Both the position numbers and the translations under genes were made by a program. This document shows positions 34,111 through 38,742 of a stretch of 38,742 nucleotides of DNA, piece after piece. The notes beneath the pieces are model-generated. The model did no database searches. It was not told the origin of the DNA and was given only the letters and a program-made list of their open reading frames with translations. The stretch comes from Bryobacterales bacterium (lineage in GTDB: Bacteria > Acidobacteriota > Terriglobia > Bryobacterales > Bryobacteraceae): positions 1 to 38,742 of the forward strand of contig PMOK01000026.1 of assembly GCA_003162425.1 (NCBI GenBank), written 5' to 3'. Within the stretch, counting starts at the first letter, position 1. Each line of letters starts with the position of its first letter.

Positions 34111-35799
34111 ATGGCAGTAAGTACAAACCTCCGATGTTTGCTCGTGCTCGGGTGCGCGGTGTTTTGCGCCGGACAGACACCCGAAGTAGCCTCGCACGAT
34201 TCGCAGCCGACCTTCACTACCAGATCGAACCTGGTATTGGTCCGTGTAGTGGTCCGCGACAAGCAAGGACGCGTCAACGGGACTCTTCAAAAGGAAGACT
34301 TCCAGTTGTTCGACAAAGGGAAACCGCAGGCGATCTCGAAATTCTCGGTGGAGCAATCCGCGGGACACAAGGTGACGGCTCCCGTTTCGGAATCGCCATT
34401 GGAAAAGTCTCCGGGTGAGCTGGCGCCGCCGGTTGCGCCGGATCGCTATATCGCCTATGTTTTCGATGACCTGCATTTGAGTTTTGGAGATCTGGCTCAG
34501 GCCCGCACCGCCGCGGAGCGCCATCTGACTGAATCCCTCACCGCCACCAGCCGCGCGGCCATCTACACTACTTCCGGCCATCCGTTATTGGATTTCACGG
34601 ACGATATCGCGAAGTTAAAGGATACGCTGCTGCGGATTCAACCCGGGTCGACACCCACAATAATTAGCACGGGTTGCCCGAGCATCAGCTACTACCAGGC
34701 CGATCTGATCCGCAACAAGAATGATCCAATGGCGTTGCAGGCGGCGGCGCTGGATGCAATTGGATGCGCCCACCTAACCGACATGAATAGTGCGCAGGCC
34801 ATGGCGCAATCGGAGGCATCGCGCGTAGTGGCGCTGGGGGAACAGGATTCGCGCATTTCGCTCAGGGTGCTGAATGACGTGGTGCGCCGCATATCCGCCA
34901 TGCCAGGACAACGAAGCGTGGTGGTGGTATCGCCAGGATTCTTGGTGCTGGATCAGCGCTTTGACGAGCTGGAAATGATAGACCGCGCGATCCGCGCCAA
35001 CGTCACGATTAGTTCGCTGGATGCGCGCGGATTGTATGCCCTGGTACCCGGCGGTGATGCCAGTCAGTCGGGAGGCAGCATCGGCAGCTCGGTCCTGCGG
35101 ATGCAGTATCAGACGGACAGCGCGAACGCGGAAGGCGATGTGCTGGGCGAGCTTGCGGATGGCACGGGTGGTACCTGGGTCCACAACACCAACGACCTGG
35201 CCGGCGGATTTAAGCGGATCGCCGCCGCTCCCGAATATTATTACGTCCTGGGGTTCGCGCCCCAGAATCTGAAATTTGACGGCAGCTATCATAACCTGAA
35301 GGTCACGCTCAAGAATCCCGCCGGGCTCTCGCTGCAGGCGCGACGCGGATATTTCGCACCCAAGCATGAAGTGGATGCGGCCCAGGAAGCTAAGCGCGAG
35401 ATCGAGGAGACGCTGTTTTCCCGCGACGAATGGCACGACATTCCGGTGGAACTGCACACTCAGTTTTTCAAATCCAGCGATGTGGCCGCAAAACTTTCGG
35501 TGCTCGCGCGGATCGATGTCAGGCAACTGCGTTTTCGAAAAGCAGATGGCCGGAACGTGGACACGCTGACGGTGGTGGCGGGGGTGTTTGACAGGAACGG
35601 AAATTATATCAGCGCGGTTGAGAAGACAGTTGACATACATTTGAAGGATGAAAGCCTGGTGGGCGGCAAATTAAGCTCGGGAATTACGGTGAGGTCCGCG
35701 TTTGACGTCGCGCCAGGGGGCTATTTTATTCGGGTGGTGGTAAGGGATGCCGAAGGGCAAAAAATGGCGGCCCTCAACGGTGCGGTGGAGATTCCCTGA
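34111..35799 (+). CDS. VWFA-related Acidobacterial domain protein (paralogue 1)
   Basis: A 562-aa exported protein from the ATG at 34111 (MAVSTNLRCLLVLGCAVFCAGQ signal peptide). It fits the VWFA-related Acidobacterial domain family (TIGR03436): TFTTRSNLVLVRVVVRDKQG opens a sandwich domain, KEDFQLFDKGKPQ follows, and YIAYVFDDLHLSFGDL begins the vWA fold. The usual DxSxS metal site is replaced by FDDLHLS, so metal binding is doubtful. Later landmarks are AMPGQRSVVVVSPGFLVLD and APEYYYVLGFAP. The C-terminal 150 residues form a second beta domain. It is the first of three tandem vWA-type genes, strongly similar to the next. No good SD is seen. Confidence 0.9.
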   Translation: MAVSTNLRCLLVLGCAVFCAGQTPEVASHDSQPTFTTRSNLVLVRVVVRDKQGRVNGTLQKEDFQLFDKGKPQAISKFSVEQSAGHKVTAPVSESPLEKSPGELAPPVAPDRYIAYVFDDLHLSFGDLAQARTAAERHLTESLTATSRAAIYTTSGHPLLDFTDDIAKLKDTLLRIQPGSTPTIISTGCPSISYYQADLIRNKNDPMALQAAALDAIGCAHLTDMNSAQAMAQSEASRVVALGEQDSRISLRVLNDVVRRISAMPGQRSVVVVSPGFLVLDQRFDELEMIDRAIRANVTISSLDARGLYALVPGGDASQSGGSIGSSVLRMQYQTDSANAEGDVLGELADGTGGTWVHNTNDLAGGFKRIAAAPEYYYVLGFAPQNLKFDGSYHNLKVTLKNPAGLSLQARRGYFAPKHEVDAAQEAKREIEETLFSRDEWHDIPVELHTQFFKSSDVAAKLSVLARIDVRQLRFRKADGRNVDTLTVVAGVFDRNGNYISAVEKTVDIHLKDESLVGGKLSSGITVRSAFDVAPGGYFIRVVVRDAEGQKMAALNGAVEIP

Positions 35800-35835
35800 C
35801 GGCGCTGCTTTAGATTGCGCGATTGGGCCCCATTA

Positions 35836-35847
35836 GGAGTAGAATTA
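35836..35847 (+). promoter_or_regulatory. 12-nt element shared by two vWA genes (copy 2)
   Basis: GGAGTAGAATTA, identical to 34081-34092, lies 33 nt before the ATG at 35881. A poor -35 (TTGCGC, 35815-35820) is 19 nt from TAGAAT. It may simply be kept from the duplication that produced the two genes. Confidence 0.45.
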
Positions 35848-35880
35848 GCTCTAATCGTTTAAGATGGGCGATTGATCCAA

Positions 35881-37704
35881 ATGGCGGGAAACTCAAACCT
35901 ACGGCGTCCACGGGCACGTAATGTGGCGGCGGGCTTGGTTTCTTTGAGCGTCCTGATTTGGGCTGGCCAGACACAAACTCCCGCGCCAGCACCACCGGCT
36001 GCTCAGGATACCCAGCCTCAGGCGACGGCCAGTAAGAATTCGCCGGAGATGGCTACTCGCGATACAACGCCCACGTTCACTTCCCGATCGAACTTGGTAT
36101 TGGTGCGCGTGGTGGTGCGCGACCGGGACGGTCATATCAACGGAAATCTTCAAAAAGAGGATTTTCTTTTATTCGACAAGGGAAAACCGCAGTTTATATC
36201 GAGATTCTCCCTGGAGAAAACCACGGAGCGCAAAGCGGAAGCTGAGGCGTCCGCGGCGGCTGCTTCGGCAACTGCCGGCGGCAAGGTCACGCCTGAGGCA
36301 GCGCCACCGGGGCGCTATGTAGGCTATGTTTTCGACGATCTGCATTTAAGCATCGGGGATCTGATGCAGGCCCGGAATGCAGCCGATCGGCATTTGTCGG
36401 ACCTGCCGGTGACCAGCCGCGCGGCAATCTTCACTACGTCGGGCCAAGTCACGGAAGATTTCACGGATGATGTAGCGAAGCTGCGGGCTGCGATGTTGCG
36501 GGTCCAGCCGCGGTCGAATCTAACGCCTGGTACGGACTGCCCGGATCTCACCTACTACCAGGCGGACTTGATTTACAACAAGCACGATCCGCAGGCGTTG
36601 CAAGCGGCTGTCCAGGACACGATTGTGTGCGCCAATCTCGATACGACTACGGGCCCCGCTCGCGGCGTGCCATCCGGATCGGACTCGACCACTCAGACTG
36701 CGCAGACCATGGCGCAAGGGGCAGCTTCGCGAGTGGTGTCAATCGGAGACCAGGAGACGCGCATAACTCTGAAAGTGCTGACTAGTTTGGTCCGCCGGCT
36801 TGCGGCCATGCCGGGACAACGGGCCTTAGTGCTGATCTCGCCAGGGTTCCTGATGCTCGATCAGCAGACGGATGAGTATGATGTTATGGATCGCGCCATC
36901 AGAGCCAATGTGACCATCAGCACGTTGAACGCGCGTGGCCTTTACACCATCATTCCCGGCGGCGACGCGAGCCAATCCAGCGGGAATCTCGGCAGCCTCA
37001 CGGTGAGGTCACAATATCAAAGGGACAGCGCGTTAGTGACAGACGGGGTTTTGGGCGAGATCGCGGATGGCACAGGCGGTACCTGGTTCCACGACAACAA
37101 CGATCTCGTGGAAGGCTTCAGACGCACCGTGGCCGCGCCGGAGTATTATTACCTCCTGGGTTTCTCACCGGAAAATCTGAAATTCGATGGCAGCTATCAC
37201 AACTTGAAGGTGTCGCTTAAGAAACCAGCCGGTCTCACGTTGCAGGCGCGGAAAGGATATTACGCTCCAAAACACGAAGTGGATGCGGCCCAGGAATCCA
37301 AGCGCGAGATCGAAGAGGCGCTTTTCTCGCGCGATGAATGGCGCGACATTCCCGTGGAGTTACATACTCAATTCTTCAAATCCAGCGATTCAAGCGCCAA
37401 GCTGTCCGTTTTGGCGCGCATTGATGTCAGGCAGCTCCGTTTTCGAAAAGCAGATGGACGAAACTCGGATATCCTGACGGTGGCTTCGGGGCTGTTTGAC
37501 AGAAATGGAAACTATGTCAGCGCTATCGAGAAAACCGTCGACATGCATTTGAAGGACGAAACCCTGGCTAGCCGATTAAACTCGGGAATCATCGTGAAGA
37601 GCGGGTTTGACGTGGCGCCAGGTAGCTATTTTGTTCGGGTGGTTGTAAGAGACGCCGAAGGCCAGAAGATGGCGGCGCTCAACGGCGCTGTAGAAATTCC
37701 TTGA
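35881..37704 (+). CDS. VWFA-related Acidobacterial domain protein (paralogue 2)
   Basis: A 607-aa exported protein from the ATG at 35881 (signal segment AAGLVSLSVLIWAGQTQ). It aligns with paralogue 1 over nearly its whole length; the C-terminal third is close to identical (APKHEVDAAQE, LHTQFFKSSD, LSVLARIDVRQLRFRKADGR, EGQKMAALNGAVEIP). It adds a Pro/Ala/Gln-rich stretch after the signal peptide, an Ala-rich linker (EAEASAAAASATAGG), and a Ser/Thr-rich insert (TTTGPARGVPSGSDSTTQ). The vWA metal site is again degenerate (VFDDLHLS). It ends 13 nt before the third vWA gene, so those two are probably one operon. Confidence 0.9.
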   Translation: MAGNSNLRRPRARNVAAGLVSLSVLIWAGQTQTPAPAPPAAQDTQPQATASKNSPEMATRDTTPTFTSRSNLVLVRVVVRDRDGHINGNLQKEDFLLFDKGKPQFISRFSLEKTTERKAEAEASAAAASATAGGKVTPEAAPPGRYVGYVFDDLHLSIGDLMQARNAADRHLSDLPVTSRAAIFTTSGQVTEDFTDDVAKLRAAMLRVQPRSNLTPGTDCPDLTYYQADLIYNKHDPQALQAAVQDTIVCANLDTTTGPARGVPSGSDSTTQTAQTMAQGAASRVVSIGDQETRITLKVLTSLVRRLAAMPGQRALVLISPGFLMLDQQTDEYDVMDRAIRANVTISTLNARGLYTIIPGGDASQSSGNLGSLTVRSQYQRDSALVTDGVLGEIADGTGGTWFHDNNDLVEGFRRTVAAPEYYYLLGFSPENLKFDGSYHNLKVSLKKPAGLTLQARKGYYAPKHEVDAAQESKREIEEALFSRDEWRDIPVELHTQFFKSSDSSAKLSVLARIDVRQLRFRKADGRNSDILTVASGLFDRNGNYVSAIEKTVDMHLKDETLASRLNSGIIVKSGFDVAPGSYFVRVVVRDAEGQKMAALNGAVEIP

Positions 37705-37717
37705 TGGAGGTACGATT

Positions 37718-38742
37718 GTGAACTTCAAACGCATCCTGTTATGGGCCGGGTTTCTCGGCTTGCTGAGTGGACTGTCGCCAGCCCAGCAGCCAGCCGACTC
37801 CGGCGCCGTCATCAAAACCGAGACCAAACTGGTCCTGGTGGACGCGGTAGTCACCGATAAGAAGGGCGGCTACGTCCGGGACCTCACCGCCAAGGACTTC
37901 AAGGTGTGGGAGGACAAGCGGGAACAAACCGTCAAGACCTTCTCGTTTGAAGCCGATCCCAACTCACCCACGTCTTCGCAGAAGCGCTATCTGGTGCTGT
38001 TCTTCGACAATTCCAGCATGTCGTTCGGCGACCAGGCTCTGGCGCGGAAATCGGCGGCCAAATTTATCGAAACCAATGGCGGTGCGAACGTCATGATGGC
38101 GATCGTGAATTTCGGCGGCAGCATCGTGATTTCGCAGAATTTTACTTCGGATGTAGACCGGTTGAAGGCAGTGGTTACGGGCATCAAGGGTTCCTTTACT
38201 ACGACCAGCGCCGATACGGGTCCCATGGGCCAACTGAACAGAGCAGCGGCGGATTTCGGGGCACGCGACATGATTCTCTCGTTGAGAAGTCTCGCGAAGA
38301 ACCTGGCTGACATTCCGGGCCGCAAGACGCTGGTTTTGCTGACTTCCGGCTTTCCCGTTTCGGACGAACAACGGCTGGAGGTGACCGCCACGATCGATGC
38401 TTGTAACAAGGCGAACGTCGCGATTTACCCCATTGATGTGCGGGGCCTGGTGGCTGGAGGTCCGACAGGCAGCCTGACAGCTCCTGGCAATGGTCCTGAC
38501 AAGGGCGGATTTTCGGGCTGGCTGCACCGTGTATCCACATTGGGATCGTCGTTCCTGCAGCCTGCGGCGTTTGAGGCGGGTTCAATGGGTTTCTTCGGCC
38601 AGGCTCATCCTGGCGGAGGCGGGGGTGGTGGCGCGCCCAGTGGTGGAGGAGGGGGTGGCGGCCACCCGGCCGGTGGGGGCGGTACCGGCACTGGCACTGG
38701 CGGCGGAAAGGGCGGCGGCACGCCATCCGGCACGGGTGGTGG
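37718..38742 (+). CDS. VWFA-related Acidobacterial domain protein (third, cut by window edge)
   Basis: The frame is open from GTG 37718 to the edge (341 codons). SD GGAGG (37706-37710) stands 7 nt before the GTG. MNFKRILLWAGFLGLLSGLSPAQ is a signal peptide. TETKLVLVDAVVTDKKGGYV and LTAKDFKVWEDKREQ form the family N-terminus. The vWA domain begins at YLVLFFDNSSMSFGD, where DNSSMS is closer to a real metal site than in the two upstream paralogues. From about residue 297 the chain is almost pure Gly with Ser, Thr, His and Pro up to the edge, a flexible linker or low-complexity tail. It is more distant from paralogues 1 and 2 than they are from each other. Confidence 0.88.
   Translation, partial: MNFKRILLWAGFLGLLSGLSPAQQPADSGAVIKTETKLVLVDAVVTDKKGGYVRDLTAKDFKVWEDKREQTVKTFSFEADPNSPTSSQKRYLVLFFDNSSMSFGDQALARKSAAKFIETNGGANVMMAIVNFGGSIVISQNFTSDVDRLKAVVTGIKGSFTTTSADTGPMGQLNRAAADFGARDMILSLRSLAKNLADIPGRKTLVLLTSGFPVSDEQRLEVTATIDACNKANVAIYPIDVRGLVAGGPTGSLTAPGNGPDKGGFSGWLHRVSTLGSSFLQPAAFEAGSMGFFGQAHPGGGGGGGAPSGGGGGGGHPAGGGGTGTGTGGGKGGGTPSGTGG

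Overview
The window looks like a chromosomal segment of an Acidobacteriota genome of the Solibacter/Bryobacter type. This rests on families typical of that group: a PadR regulator paired with an acidobacterial duplicated orphan permease (ADOP), VWFA-related Acidobacterial domain proteins in tandem, Oar-like TonB receptors with a carboxypeptidase-regulatory N-terminus, and many short intergenic hairpin repeats. It is GC-rich, gene-dense and almost wholly chromosomal in character. I saw no transposase, integrase, phage gene or CRISPR array.

Layout. 1-2488 (-): most of uvrA, cut by the left edge. 2976-4259 (+): a secreted heme/copper monooxygenase-like protein, then tRNA-Ala(CGC). 4271-7238 (-): padR-ADOP permease pair. 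7320-10475 (+): a cyclophilin lipoprotein and a TonB receptor. 10539-11612 (-): an Old Yellow Enzyme. 11686-13696 (+): a tightly coupled trio (secreted cupin, small secreted protein, PepSY membrane protein). 13665-20808 (-): secreted beta-propeller, aldehyde dehydrogenase, M28 carboxypeptidase, GH172-like enzyme with HEAT repeats. 20814-22934 (+): a glycosidase-like protein fused to a sulfatase-modifying-factor-like domain. 22991-31307 (-): Dps, a large TonB receptor, an unknown secreted protein, and a MerR regulator coupled to a VIT-vWA protein. 31471-38742 (+): a frameshifted zinc metalloprotease and three vWA-type secreted proteins, the last cut by the right edge.

How it fits together. Most products are predicted to be exported: receptors, hydrolases, peptidases, a propeller and vWA proteins. 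That suits a soil heterotroph that handles polymers and peptides at its surface. The two regulators (PadR, MerR) each sit directly upstream of the gene they probably control. Each has a dyad over a promoter whose predicted start is at, or within two bases of, the initiation codon.

The strongest non-genic signal is a family of intergenic hairpins. The stem sequences differ between copies, but the architecture is constant: a perfect 7-9 bp stem, a 1-4 nt loop, and usually a CGCC or CCCCAC tail. Three copies have the same stem. One copy overlaps the start codon of a TonB receptor gene. A separate near-perfect 25-bp inverted repeat lies before the metalloprotease gene. No self-evident new defence or metabolic system was found; the hairpin family and the vWA/protease cluster are the best leads.
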